From Tolypeutes matacus (Eukaryota; Chordata; Mammalia; Cingulata; Chlamyphoridae), in assembly GCA_026826555.1 (NCBI GenBank), contig JAKSZT010054335.1:10350936-10414935 (forward strand): DNA of 64,000 nt. The letters run 5' to 3'. Below the pieces are notes generated by a model. The model had not been told where the DNA came from. It ran no database searches and worked only from the letters and a program-made list of their open reading frames with translations. Made by a program: the position numbers and the translations under genes. Positions 1-12,525 of this stretch are shown here, piece by piece (position 1 is the first letter of the stretch; the number at the start of each line of letters is the position of its first letter).

Positions 1-419
1 AGCCATGCTTCGTTTTTAAATGATAATTTGAAAATTTACACCATGATCCCAAAAAAGTGAATTACAAATTTTAGAGCACTATGACCTTTAAACTATTTTA
101 AAATAGAAATTTACATTCTAGAAGACACTAAGCCTTCTGTGTGCCTTACCAGTGGACCCAACTTGGCCTTCATTCTCACCTGTTAAACATTCTGCAGACC
201 CCAGAGAAACTCACGGTTTGTCCCTCTTACGTGCCTCTCACGCGCCTGCCCTGATGAGGGTGGAAGCTCTCGCTGTTTGGGGAAAGAACCTGGGTCCACG
301 GCAGCCTCCAGCCACCGGCTGTGCCACTGCAGGGAGGCGTTTCCCATTTCTGCAACTCAATGCCCCACCTGCCTAAAAGGGGTAACATTTAGTGGTTTAC
401 CAAACTCACAGGGATGCGG

Positions 420-1330
420 CACACTTTACAGGTTTAAGGTACTGCCGAAGAGCCGCCGGCACCAGGCTCAGTGTGCGTGACACGTGCGGCACCAACAGCA
501 CTGACGTCCAGGCACAGCAGGACGCCCCGAGGCGGCACTGCCGGCCTTGTGCAGCCTTTGGAGAGGGTACTCCTAACCCCCCACCTGCGGGAAGCCCCAC
601 AGGCAGCCTCGGGTCCTGAGCACCGTCCCACCGCCTCGACGTCCTGAGACCATGACGCCCGCGGCCAGCCCAGCCAGGGTGGCAGGGTTTAGCCTCGGGA
701 GCAAGCGGCTGCAGCCCCTGCTGGCGTCAGCTCCTCTCGCCCTCCTGGCGCCTGGGGCAGAAGCCACGTTTTATTTTAAGCCCCCTGGAGGACTGTTTGC
801 CCCAGCACTTTCCTTGGGCAGTTACTGCCGCAGAGTCGGTTTGCTGGCTTGAAGAAGGGCCCAGTGCCCTGGAAAGAGGGTCAGAAGTGGAGAGTTCCTA
901 AGAACCCGCCACAGCGCCCGGCCGGGGACGGCGTGGGAACACGCATCGCCCTTTGTCTAAAGCAGGTCACAGCGAGCCACTGCGCCGAGTTCCGCAGCCA
1001 GTCCCACCACCCGAAAGTCTGTCATCCCCTAGGCGGGAAGAGGGGGCTCGGCGTTCCCACCACCCGAAAGTCTGTCGTCCCCTAGACGGGAAGAGGGGGC
1101 TCGGCAGTCCCACCACCCAGAAAGTCTGTCATCCCCTAGACGGGAAGAGGGGGCTCGGCAGTCCCACCACCAGAAAGTCTGTCGTCCCCTAGACGGGAAG
1201 AGGGGGCTCGGCGTTCCCGGGGCGCGCTGGAGGCGGCTGCTTCTCGGAGCTGCTGCTCGCCGGCTCCCGCCCCTCGCGCCGTGCAGGGACCAGAGGCGCC
1301 CGGCACTGAGGAAGGGCTCCCCTCAACCCG
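420..1330. other. CpG-rich intronic block in FREM2
   Basis: CpG density here is clearly above the flanking AT-rich intron, most of all around 1200-1300 where cgcgc, cgccgg and cgcgcc occur close together. The block contains the 53-bp minisatellite. It could be a small intragenic CpG island, an enhancer or an alternative promoter, or simply GC-rich repeat expansion. No coding gene is evident. Confidence 0.4.
1003..1217. repeat. 53-bp minisatellite, four copies
   Basis: The unit begins cccaccacccgaaagtctgt, continues through a gtcc/atcccctagacgg segment and ends agagggggctcggc. Copies start at 1003, 1056, 1109 and 1163, giving steps of 53, 53 and 54. Copies differ by a few substitutions and one inserted base, so the array is fairly homogeneous. 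It lies in a CpG-rich part of FREM2 intron 1. Confidence 0.9.
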
Positions 1331-4300
1331 TCGTCATAGGCAGGATCCCACTGTGTGGAGCTCCTGTCGTCACCTCAGGAACTTGAAAACAAATGTTCAC
1401 ATTACAGCCCATAAACTAGCTTCCTTTCCAGAATATTCTGCTGTCAAAATTATTGACTGTATTACTGGAAGGCATGATGTATACAGTTGGATGACACAGA
1501 ATTCAAAATTCTCAGGTAAAATTTTATTTTTATAGGAAGAATGTCTTTGTTTCTTTTTTACTACAAATATTGTAAACATTTTTAACTTCTTTTTGGCAAA
1601 ATACCTCACTCTACATACCCTGTAAGTTTAAATAGTATTGCACTTCTCATTCAAGCGTTAGAATATTTTACAAGACAATATAAAAATCTTTAAAAATCTC
1701 CAAAGAATCAAGACATAACAATTTTGAAATGCACATGTGACTATTTTTAAATCTTGTGGTTCTCAAATGTGTTCATCCTGTTAAAGGGAAGATTTCTTAC
1801 ATCAGGGGAACTGGGGTCAACTCGGTGCAATGGACAGGTTGCCAGAGGCTCCCTGAGCCCCTTCAGCCACGCTGCCACGGTGGTGAGCGGCAGGGAGGCT
1901 AACGAGCAGTACCTGGGGTTTTTCTCTCTCACGAGAAAGCGCAGCACTGAAAAACCTCTGAAATGATTCAGTCCCTACGTCCATAAACACAAAGACAATC
2001 TTTAGGGGCTCAGCCACATTTTCAGCAATCCCAAAAATAAGCCCAGCTTCTATAACCAGTCAGTCCTCGCTTAGTATTTTGAAATATGATGCAGTATAAT
2101 GTTTTCCAAAGTTTGAATGTAGACCAGAACTTTAAAGATGCTACCTTTCCACCCAGCTAAGGGATGTGTAGAATAGTAGGGTCTACATATATTTTAAGAC
2201 TGGAAAAAAAGCAAAATGTAAAAAAAGCACAGGCTACGAAGTCTTAGCATGTTATGGAATTTTATATTTTTTGCACTTTTGAACTTTTTTTATAATCTTA
2301 AAGAAAGCCATGCTTTTGCTATTGATATTTACTCAGTTATTCTAAGAAATAAATATGTTATCTTGGATCAAAAATTGTGTCCTGAAATGTTGATACACTA
2401 CACAAAGATTTACTTACAGTAGAATTCATTGTTTGAGTGTTTACAAGTTGGTTCCCTTGTTAGAACTCTGTTTTATATTAAAATTCCTTTTATCAATAAA
2501 AGGAATTTTTTATTGATGAAAGTGAAGTAGAATAGTTAACTATGATGTTGTTACTATAAAAAGTAAAAGAATTAACTTTACCAAACCTTTGATTTATAGC
2601 AGAAATCAAATCAAGCGAACACACTTTTTTTGTCTCTGGCACATACCCAATAGATGTCACTTTTTTGAGCTGAGAACTTACATCCAGTGATTTTAATGAA
2701 GTGCTTTTTAATGCTTCCAATATGTGTAGGGCAGGGATGCAGTGCTTTTGAGATAACTGACATAATAACGTGTCTTTTAAAAAGCATCGTAAGGAAATAG
2801 GTGTCAATCGGCATCACCCTCCTCCCCACCTCCTGTTCGCTGTTCCCCTAAAAAACACACTCCCGGTGCCCTCCTGCTTCTCCCGAGGTGACGGAGAAGA
2901 AACGCGTCTTTCTTTGTGATATCTAGAAACGCCCAGCGTCGCACCTGCTGTGCACGGGATGGTAAAGCGTGAGCGGCGGCGTTGGGGGCTTGGGGGGCAA
3001 CGCCAACGGCGCCGGCGAGAAGACCTCGAGCATGCCATGCCCCTTCCCTGCCGTACCCTGCAAACCTCACCAAGGAAAATCTCACCCGCAGCAAGGCACA
3101 AAGTCCCCCAACTAGGAAAGCCACTAGAAATCCCAAGGCGGTCACGTACGACAGCTGCTTACTCAGAAGTGATTTCTTGGAGAACGCAGCTCGTCACCCA
3201 CCAGAATTAGCCCACGCTGCGCCTCTGTGTGAAATCGGAGAAGACACCCCTCTGGGGCAGGCACACCCTGCGGGCCGCACAGCCTGTGAATGCGGTCGCA
3301 CGGATTCCAGCACCTCCTGGTCCCCCCACGCAGGGTAAATCTCAACTGGACATGGGGTCCTATTGATAAACTCTTTCTCTTTGGTGCTTTACAAACCGCT
3401 AGCAACAATCTTTTCAGTGTAGGACTGTGTCGGATTGAGGCTGAAATTCTCTATGGAAACACCCAATCCTACTTACCACCATCTTCCACTGTGAAATGGA
3501 ATGCATCGCTTGTGGCATTAGCCCCTTCTCTTAAGACATAACATATTTTCATGTCATCGATGTCAGCTAGAAAATAACCAAAGGACAAGATGGTTACTGA
3601 CTAGGGAAATTTGGTGCCTCGCTGCTTATGGTGAGTCCTATTGGCTATTGCCTTCCTGGAACCTTCTTTGGATTCCTCTCCTCTTCTGAGGGAACCAGTG
3701 CTCTCCTGTTTCTTGTGTGTTTAGGCCCCTGGACTTCAGCTGTCCGAGGAAATCTGATCTCTTAGGCAGATAGAGTCCAGGCGTTAGGCTATAATAATAG
3801 CAAGGTGTCATCCCTCCCAGCAGTATTTGCATGTTCATGCACAAAGAAGTGACTATCTAAATGTGGAATGTCATCCACCATGACAGGTGGAAGGGAGCTA
3901 TTTTGAGGCATAGCAGATTTCCTGGCCCAAGAGGAAAGAGGTTTTTAGTCCGCTCTGGCTAACTTTTCTTCCTCTTGTGGTTTAGCTCTAAAATGTTTGA
4001 AAGGAACACTTAAGGTGATCAAAAATTTCATACAGATGGAAACAACTATCATGACCCAAGGTCAGAGAAACTTAGGACAGAAAACATCTAACAAAAGCTG
4101 AGAGCTTTATTCTTGAAAGCAGGTTTACAGTGCCTCAGCAACACTCCCCTAATCAAGGACATCTGCATAAATTGCTTTTCAGCATTATTCAGCCCATTTT
4201 TTACCAGCTCCTCTGCTTAAAAATGCCACACGGGCAACATACCAAGGTATGTCCGATCTCTGATAGTCACTCACAATAGACGCTATCTGGTCGGCCAGGG

Positions 4301-7018
4301 AGCACTGATTTCCAAAGTCAAGATCCTAGCTACACGTAGCTTGGACGGTATGTGGTATTTATCCACGCAGTGTGTCCTCGGTGGTTTTTCCATGCTGAGA
4401 GTCCTACTGAGTTTGCACTGTGGAGTTCAGAGGCACCCATGTAAGGCAGGGATGCTGTGAGACGACGGTCTCCTGTGGTGCAGGGTGCTGGCCCCAGCCC
4501 GTTAGGCACAAACCCCCACAGCCTGGTCCAGCTCAGGCCGGCTGGAAAGGCGGCTCGCAGAGGAGCCCGGCGCTGGGAGGGGAGATGGCCCCTCCTGCCA
4601 CAGGGCCCTGAGAGGGGAGCAAGTGCCTCAGCGCTTCCTTTCTGTCTAGCGCCACTTTCATCATTCAGCACGACTCTCTTTCCTAGCAAATCGAAAACTT
4701 CTGGGATTCTTTTTCATCATAACTTCCCACAGTCTCTTGTTCAAGGTCTTCTATTTGGTAAAAAGCTCAGAGTTTCTTCACCTAAAATGAAAGAGCCTCT
4801 CTGCCGTCCAGGTCCCTGTGATTTGGGTAGGAGCTGGGGCGCCCTGGGCTTGCTCAGGCTTCCGCACGTCAGCTTTGACAACCTTCCTTCCATCTGCACC
4901 CCAGCGCTGTATCCGTGTTTCGTAAGGAGATAGTTTCGTTGAAATAAATCACTACTTCAAAACTGATTTTTAAGAACTTGTTTTTAAGGAAAAGAGAACA
5001 AGAGCACAACTGTGCAGCTCTCTAGTGCCAAATGCTCCCTCCAAGTCCAGGTGTGTCGATTAGAGGAACAAACTAAAGCCCTTTTCATTTCCTTGAAAGT
5101 CTTAATCTATGGTTCAAAAAGCAGATGTTCTTTTTTCTCTCAAGTACGTAAAGACTTTGATTATAACACTGCTATTTTACTGGCACCTTTAGAAATACCA
5201 TAAACATACCATAAATATACGTAAACCCTCACTTTCTGAAACACGTTTTATAGAGAAAATAAAACAGGTACTTGAGACAGCTGACTCAGACCTGGAGAAG
5301 AGACAAAGTTTGAAATGCTAGATAATTTCTCTAGGCTGCAAGTTCTATTTGTTCATTTTCCCTGACAATGAAATTTCATAAGTTTTTGAAAGAAATTAAA
5401 TTTTTTCTCCTAGGAATCATTTAGTCAATTTAGAAATAAACTTTTCTGGCCATATGTACTAAATTGACTTAATTCAGGGCATGGAAAAATTCTTCCAGAT
5501 ATAATCCAGTTTATCCCTTTATGATTTTTTGTAGAAAAACTCATAGTCCTTACTCTGGATACTGCTTTCATCCCTGTACTGGAAGACACACCCACGGCAG
5601 CTGCTCCAGGAGCTGCACTTTCACTCGCTTATCTCATCTCCATAAATAACTGCCAGGCCCAGCACCAGCCTCTGCTTGTCCAGTGAGGGCGGTTGCTCAA
5701 CAATCTTCCTAGTCAAAATTTGGGATTTTTCTATCGGAATTTGATAATTTCCCTTTAAGGGGTAATCTTAAAAAGGTACCATTACTCTTTATAATATTCT
5801 TAAATCTACTCTATATTTGCTCAGGCCATAAAAATAAATCATGAAAATAAATAATGAAAGAGCATAATTTTAGGGTTTAATATTAAAGAAGTAATATTTC
5901 AATATTTGAGCTCTGGATGCAGCCATATATAACTTAAACAATTTGCCTATCTTCATTCAAAATTCCTCTTTTATCGTCTAAAATCACACTATTTTTGCAG
6001 GTTGGAGCAGTGAGTTGAAGTAACATCCCCCCCTCCAATACGTTCCTTTCGTCCTTTTCACGTGCCATAGACTGTCTGGCAGCCGGTCCCAGGAGCCCCC
6101 TGCAGGAGCCGGGGTTGGAGGGTGGCTGCCTGCCAGCATCCAGAACAGAGGCGCGTCACTGCCGCCCTGGCGTTCTGAGAAGCGTTTGTTATCTTAGCAG
6201 GACACTGTCCCAGGAAAAGAACGCCCAGGGGACGCGGGGCCAGACCCCAGGGAGGGAGACAGGCTTCCTTTCTGGCAAGGTGAGACGTTCCTGAGAGCCA
6301 GCGCAGCCTCTGCGACCAGAGCCCAGGCCCTGGAGGACCGCTGGGGCCTCGCCCTCTGTGCCCGCACTAAGCGGGGTCTCCTTGGAGGAGCCCGGCTGCC
6401 TGCCCGGAGCAGGGCGCAGCAGTGAGCTTTGTGCCTGCAGTGCAGCCCGTGCACCTACAGGCTTCTTACTCTCCTCTCTGGGTGATTTATAGTAACATCT
6501 TCCGAGGCTAATGGTTAGACCTCCAGGGCAGTGCTTCCTTCCACGTCACTGAACAGGTGTGTGTCGAAGCCGATGCGCATGTATTTTGCCATAACCTACA
6601 AAATTGTGCAGGACAGCGTAAACCATAGTGTGGACTAGGCCACCGTTGGCGGCAGGGCTGCAATGCGTGCTCCCCAGCTGCACCAAACGCACGGCAGCAA
6701 GGAGGGGTGCTCGTGGGACGGCACATGGGGAGCCCTTCTACTTTTACGTAACATTCATGTAATCTAAAGATTCTTTAAAATTTTTTTAAAAGATGAGTAT
6801 AAACGCATTAAAGGAAGCTACAAAGAATGCTTAAATATTAACAAGTCTTTTTCTTTTAAAGTTCCTAACGACCGTAACAGTAATCACAGCAGCGTTCTCA
6901 AAACTGAACCAGAGTAAGAGAAACCTGAAGGCTTTTCCAAAGGGCAATTGATGATTACAGGAGTATATGGACTTTGGATGGCACACTTTCCTCTAAGATT
7001 CTAAAATGCTCCACTAAC

Positions 7019-7243
7019 TCCCTGCAGCCCCTCCCCCCTCTCCTGCCCTCTCCCCCCTCCCCTGCCCTCTCCTCCCTCCCCTCCCCTTTCTTCCCCTCCC
7101 CTCCCTCCCCTCCCCTTTCTCCTCATCCCTCCCCTTCCCTTTCTTCCCCTCCCTCCCCTCCCCTCTCCTCCTTCTCCTCCCCTCTCCTCCCTCCCTTCAC
7201 CTCTCCTTCCTCTCCTTCCCTTCCCCTTCCTTTCCTCTGGACC
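7019..7243. repeat. homopyrimidine (CCCTCCCC)n tract beside the FREM2 donor
   Basis: About 220 bp of almost uninterrupted C and T on the plus strand, built on irregular ccctccc, ctcccc and tttc words. On the FREM2 strand it is a purine-only GGGGAGGG tract starting about 105 bp inside intron 1. Such tracts can form triplex (H-DNA) or G-quadruplex structures; that is a property of the base pattern, not shown here. Confidence 0.9.
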
Positions 7244-7344
7244 CAGATTTGATACTCTACTTCTGAGGTTTTCAAGACAAGTGCTAATCTCAGGAAATAA
7301 AACCCAGAGTGTCCTCTGGCTACAAGGAAGGAAAAGTGTACCCT

Positions 7345-7347
7345 ACC
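7345..7347 (-). other. FREM2: FREM2 exon 1 / intron 1 splice donor
   Basis: On the coding strand the sequence is ACACAAG|GTAGGGT. The exon ends with the first base (G) of a codon, and homology to FREM2 stops exactly here. Beyond it the open frame runs on for about 75 codons of low-complexity intronic sequence ending in Glu/Gly-rich translation of the polypurine tract. The expected next residue, Ala (GCN), is consistent with the leftover G. Confidence 0.9.
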
Positions 7348-10300
7348 TTGTGTAAAGTGAGGGACGCTGTGGTTGCCTCTGCCCAGGTGGAGGATGTATC
7401 CGTGGCGAGGGGTGTCTGTCACGACAAACCTGAGAGAGAAGTGCGGGCTGTCCCTGTCCTCCGCCCGCAGGGCTCTGCTTGTGATCATGAACCCCAAGTG
7501 GCCAGTGGCCAGAGGGCGAAGCCAGGAACCTCCTCTGTTCTCCACGACTTGGGGCGCACTGTTGTCAATGGCCAAGACATGGATCTTCATCACTTGGGGC
7601 CTCCTGGTTTCAAACGCGGTGTCAGGAAAGATGTAGTAGCCTGTGTGGGTGCCGTCGGTCACCGTGAAGGAGAAGCTGTCTTCGCTGGACTCAGAGCCAT
7701 CGTGCTTGTAGCTGATTAAGTTTTCATTCAGGTCTTGCTGGGTAAAAGCCAGGACAGGTCTGGAATTGTTGAACAGGAGCCGGCCGTGAACCGGTGCTTG
7801 GGTGACGGTGAATTTCAGGAGCTGGTCAGGCGTGTCCCTGTCTTCCACGGAGAGCTCGAAGGGAGTGATGAGCTTGTTCTCACTTTCGCTGACCACCAGG
7901 CTGTGGGCGGTGACCACCGGCTTTTTGTTGTCCACGTCACTGATGGAGATGCGAAACGTCCGGGACACACGGTTCCGTCCATCAGTGACCTGGAACTCAA
8001 ACCCGTCCATCTTCACCTCATCGTCAGCTGTGTGGACATAGAAGATCTTGTTGCCGGCAAGCTGGAGCTGAGTGAACGACCTGACGGGCACGCTGGCTTC
8101 GTCTGTGCACTCCAGGTGGCCTCTCAAGGGATCCCTGGTGACGGTAAAGACCAAGTTTTCATCAGGACTGTTCAAGTCACTCGTGCTTAGGAGGTCTGTG
8201 GTCAGCGTGACCTTGCCGCCTTCTTTCAAGGACACGCCCCTACTCACCACATCGGGGAAGACGATGTCCACACCCCCGAGGGACACGTAGAAATGACGGT
8301 CAATGAGGGCGTTCGCTCCATCGGTCACGTCAAATTTAATGAGGTCCCGGGTGCCCTCTTGGCCCAGATGGACATACCGAATCAAGTTTCTGTCCACTTC
8401 GTCCTGGGTGAAATTCCCGCCCAGGCTGACATTCTCAAAGGCACCCGTGGGCAGCCGTCTCTGCAGTAAGCCCAGTGCCGGCCCGTGACGGACAACATAG
8501 ACCAAGGACTCGTCCTCTGAGTCCAGGTCGGTCGCCATTAACACTTTGCTGCTGATGGTTTTGGTTTCCCCGACGTCCACTTCTAGCCCGTTGTTGATGG
8601 CCATTCTGGGCGTCTCGTCATCCACGGGGATGACCACCACGAGGACCATCCTCTCCACGGAGTGCTTGCCGTCGGTCAGTCTAACCACGAAGCTGTCCTC
8701 CCGGGTCTCGGAGTCGTCGTGCTCATAAATAATACTGGAACTCTCTATGATCTGGTCCAAGGTAAAGCTCTCGACCAAGACCGTGCCGTTTACCATCTGG
8801 TGCATGACGTGCCCGTGGGCAGGAAACCGAGTGATGGTGAAAGTCAAGTCGTCCCGGGGGACGTCGGCGTCGGCCGCGTTGAGGATGGGCGAGTCGACCA
8901 CCAGGCTCATGCCTTCCATCACCATAAATTCTCTCAGAAACATCTCGGGCTGTTCGTCGTTGGTGGGAATGATCACAATGGGGAAAAACTGCCTTTCGGA
9001 AAAATTAACACCGTCTGAGCAACGGAAAACAAACCGGTCTTCCACGGGTTCCACCCCGGCGTGGACGCTCTGGACGTAGTTGGTGTGGCCCTGCCTGAGG
9101 TCCTTCAGGCTGAAGGCACTTACGGCAATTCCTGCCCTCGACTTCTCGGAGCCCGGGGCTGGGGAGACGTTTTCCACATAACCCGAGGCTGGCTGGGTGA
9201 CGATCGTGCACAAGATGTCGTCGTTCAGGGAGTCGACGTCTTCCACGCTTACGTGCACGGAGCTGATAGCACTCTTGTCCCCTTCCAGCACCACAAACTG
9301 CTCTCCCATAGAAACTTCCGGAGGCTGGCTGTCGACCGGGAGGATGGTCACCCACACGGTGACGCCGCGGACAGCACGGCCACCGCGTCTCCATTCGTGC
9401 GACATCTCCGAGAGGCTCAGGTTAAAGCAGTCCTTTCTGGGCAACGGGCCTATCTCGCCGCTGGTGTGGCCATAGACCACCGACCCCTCCAGGAGCTGCT
9501 TCTGGGTGAACTGCTCCACGCGGACGCCACGGGCCAGGAGCTCCCCGTACAGCGGCGGGTGCTCCAAGACAAACGTCAGCTTCACATCACTAGAGTCCTC
9601 GTCGGTCCCCATGATGATCCCGGCAGTGAGTTCAGCAGCTCCGTTTTCCAAGACATCTAGGTAGGACCCCACAGTGCCCGTGGGAAGCCGCCGCGCGGAC
9701 ACCTCGTCGTCCACCGGCCGGACTTTCACTCGGAGCGTGATGGGCACCACGTGGTGCTGGTCACTGACCTCTAGGGAGCAGCTGTCCATCGGGGACGCGT
9801 CCCCGTGGTGGGCGTAGGAAACGCGGCCCAGCTCGATGTCCTCCAGGCGGAAGAGCCCCCCAACGCGCAGCCTCTGTCCGGACACGCGCAGGTGGCCGTG
9901 CCTGGGGGCCTGCGTGAGCGTGAAGGAGATGTGGCCTGCATCCGTGTCCACGTCCACCGCGTGCAGCTCCGTCACGCGCAGGGTGTGGTGGCCCTTCGCC
10001 GGGACAGCGAAGCCCGTGTTGAGGATCTCGGGTGGCTGGTTGTCCACGGGCTGCAGGTAAAGGGTGAAGGTGCCCGGAGCCACGTTCCCGGCTCGGTCCT
10101 CCACGTGGAACTGGAACTGGGCCACGCGGGAGGCCACGCCCAGCTCTTCGTCTGGGGGCTTGTAAGCGATTTTGTGGTGGTTGACTTGGGCTTGGGTAAA
10201 ATGGGTCACCACGACAGAAGGGTTGTCAGCCAGGACCAAGGTGCCCAGGGGCCCTGGTGCACGGTTCTCGTCCGTGTCCACGGGCGGCTGGGTCACGGTG

Positions 10301-12525
10301 TACCGCAGCTCCCGGTCATCTGTGTCCAGGTCCGTGTATTGCAGCCACTTCTTCCTCAGCGGGGTGAGCTGGGACTCCTGCACCACCATCCGAAGGGGAC
10401 AGCCACTGCCCAGCTCCGGGGGGAGGCGGTCCACGGGGTGCACACGGATCACAAACCTCTGCAGCCCGGACCGGTTGGGGGGGTCGTGGTTATCCTCGAC
10501 TCGAAACACGAACTGGTCCGTGACCGGCCCGGGGCTGTGGGGCCCCGAATGCCTGTAGAAGAGCCTCCCCGCGGCTATGTCCCGCTGCTGCCACGTGGTC
10601 ACCGCGCGCTCGTAGAAGGCCCCCTGCCTCCTCCAAGGGCCCCCGCCGAGCCCCTCCTCCTCGGAGGGAGGCTGCGTCTGGCGGAGAAGCAGCTGCCCCA
10701 CGGCCGAGTAGGGTGGCTCCAGCACGAAACGCACCAGGGCGTCGTCGGAGTCCGCGTCGGCCGCACTCAGGGCCTGCGGCGGGATGGGTGCCGTCTGGCC
10801 CTCCGCCACGGCCAGCCCCGTGTTGGCGCTGAGCACAGGTGGCCGGTGGTCCACGGGCACCAGGGTGATGGGGAACAGGAACTGCACCTGGTGCCGGCCG
10901 CCGCCGTCCACCATGCGGAGCACGAGGTTGTCGCTCAGCGAGCCGCCCGTGGCGTCGTGCTGGTAGACCACCTGGCCGGCCGCCAGCTCGGCCGCCGTGA
11001 AGGTCTTGGCGGCAGAGGCACCGCCGGAGGAGCCCAGGAGGACCAGGTGGCCGTGCCGGAGCCCGGCCACCACCTCCAGCCGCACCGCCTCCAGGTCGTC
11101 CTCGTCACCGAGGGCCAGGCTCTGAGGGGCACTGCCCGCGGGGCCCGTCAGGGGCCGAGACTGGCCCTCGTACAGCACGAGCCCGGAGTTGCGGGTGACC
11201 ACTGGAGCCAGCGAGTTCATGGGCTTCACCACCACCATGAAGGCAAAGGGCGCCGAGGCCGCGCCCTCAGGGTCCACCACCTCCAGCTCCAGTTCAAAGA
11301 CACGCTCCCGGTCGGAGTCCCGCGAGGGCGGCTGGTAGGCGATCTTCAGCAGGCGCAGGTCCCTCTGCGTGAAGGACGACAGCGGCAGGCTGCGGTCGTC
11401 CGTGCTCACCAGGTGGCCCTGGCCGGGCTGGAAGGGAGAGGTGACGTTGAAGACCAGCAGGTCGGGGGCACACTCGGCATCCTCGGCCGCCAGCATGTCC
11501 GGCGTCAGGGCCGTCAGCACGAACTGGGCCACCTCCATCATCATCATGGCCACGAAGCTGGGCTTCGGGGCCGTGTTCTCGGCTCCTCCCCGGATTCTCA
11601 CCAGCACCTGGAAGTGCTCGCGCTTCGAGGCAGGGCTGCCCGCGGGAGACCCTCGGGGGCGCAGCTCCACCACCATGGGCACCCAGTCGCGGTCCGGGGA
11701 GCGCTCGCGGGCTGTGTGGCGGTAGCGCACGCCCAGCGCCTGGAACGCTGCGCAGTCCATCAGCAGGGGCTCCGGGGCGGGCCCCTCGCTGGCGGGTGCC
11801 GGGGCCTGTGGGTAGTGGAGGAGCTCCCCGTAGCGAGGCAGCGCGCCCACGCCCGAGAGGATGCCCGCGCGGCACTGCTCCGTCTCGGGCTGGTAGGCGA
11901 ACTCCAGGCTCCGCGCGTCCAGGGCGTTGCTGGTCCCCAGCAGCTCCTCCACGACGAGGGGCAAGTTGCGGGTCACGACCTCCAGCTGAGTGAAGGCCAC
12001 CTCCACCTCCAGCACCAGCGGCAGCACCAGCGTCCCCGCCGGCGTGTCGTAGCGCAGCTGCAGCCGGACGCGGTCCCGCGAGGGGCTGCGCGCACCCAGG
12101 TGAGAGTAGCGCACCTCGCCGGGGCCGAAGTCGCACTGGAAGCGCTTGGGACGCAGGCGGCCGGGCCGCTGGGCCAGCGCGTCGTTGTCCAGCACGGTCA
12201 CCACGCAGCGGTCCCCCGGCTGCACCTGCAGCACCAGGTCGTGCAGCGGATCCAGCCAGACCTCACGGCCGAGGGGCACCCGGAGCCCGCGGTTCGCCAG
12301 CACCACGGCCTCCCCGGCGGGGCCCCCCGCCGTCCCCGCGAGCCCGAGCGACAGCAGGGGCAGGCCGGGGGCGGCGGGCTGGGCCGGGACGCGGCTGGCG
12401 GGTGACAAGAGCAGCAGCAGCAGCAGCAGCGGCAGCCGGGCCCGCGGCGGCATCGGCGGCCCGCTGGCGGGGTTGGCAGCCCGGCGCGCGCGGGCGGCGG
12501 TCCCTGGGGTCCCGGCTGCGGACAT
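7347..12525 (-). CDS. FREM2: FREM2 first coding exon (5' part of the gene; remaining exons lie outside the window)
   Basis: This exon encodes the N-terminal 1726 residues plus one base of FREM2, a large basement-membrane protein that works with FRAS1 and FREM1 in the Fraser complex joining epithelium to dermis. The start at 12525 (MSAAGTPG...) matches the human N terminus as I recall it. A poly-Leu signal peptide ends near RVPAQPA at about residue 45. The N-terminal region (to about residue 300, with [16 protein letters not shown]) is followed by about twelve CSPG/NG2 repeats of roughly 100 residues. They are recognisable by recurring FTQxxL, V.Y.H and (V/A)xDxD motifs. The last repeat is cut by the exon end, at a phase-1 donor ACAAG|GTAGGG after HFTQ. 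Many N-glycosylation sequons are present (NVTS, NRSG, NLSL, NFTQ, NHSV). The Calx-beta, transmembrane and cytoplasmic parts belong to later exons. The frame has no stop or frameshift. Such a giant first exon is normal for FREM2. The gene identity is very secure; the exact start is less so. Confidence 0.96.
12388..12525 (-). other. FREM2: FREM2 signal peptide region with a CTG-repeat leucine core
   Basis: Residues 1 to about 46 form the secretion signal: a basic Arg-rich n-region ([12 protein letters not shown], then MPPRAR), a hydrophobic run of eight leucines, and a short polar segment before the presumed cleavage near VPA/QPA. Six of the leucines are consecutive CTG codons (12412-12429), followed by CTC and TTG. 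A second in-frame ATG (12453-12451) lies just before the hydrophobic core, so initiation at either Met would keep a functional signal sequence. The cleavage position is inferred, not calculated. Confidence 0.75.

Larger units (their letters stand above)
1..7346 (-). other. FREM2: FREM2 intron 1 (partial, 5' portion)
   Basis: Everything to the left of the donor is intron 1 of FREM2 on the minus strand. I looked for the expected second exon (continuing the last CSPG repeat towards the first Calx-beta domain) and did not recognise it, so exon 2 should lie beyond the left edge. Bases 420-1320 are CpG-rich and carry a minisatellite. Bases 1330-6000 are mostly AT-rich unique sequence. Bases 6060-6470 and 6650-6730 are moderately GC-rich without a recognisable gene. 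The short ORFs here have no features of real coding sequence. Confidence 0.85.

Noticed and set aside
1281..1535. 84-codon frame as a possible small exon or gene
   Set aside because: It passes from CpG-rich to AT-rich sequence with no splice sites or recognisable protein features.
7123..7346. continuation of the FREM2 frame past the donor, ending in Glu/Gly/Arg repeats
   Set aside because: Homology stops at a good GT donor and the rest is the translated intronic polypurine tract.
9805..12405. 866-codon open frame on the plus strand
   Set aside because: It is antisense to FREM2 exon 1 in the CpG-rich part, where stops are rare. The composition (Gln/His/Arg/Gly-rich) and absence of any domain fit a shadow of the real coding frame.
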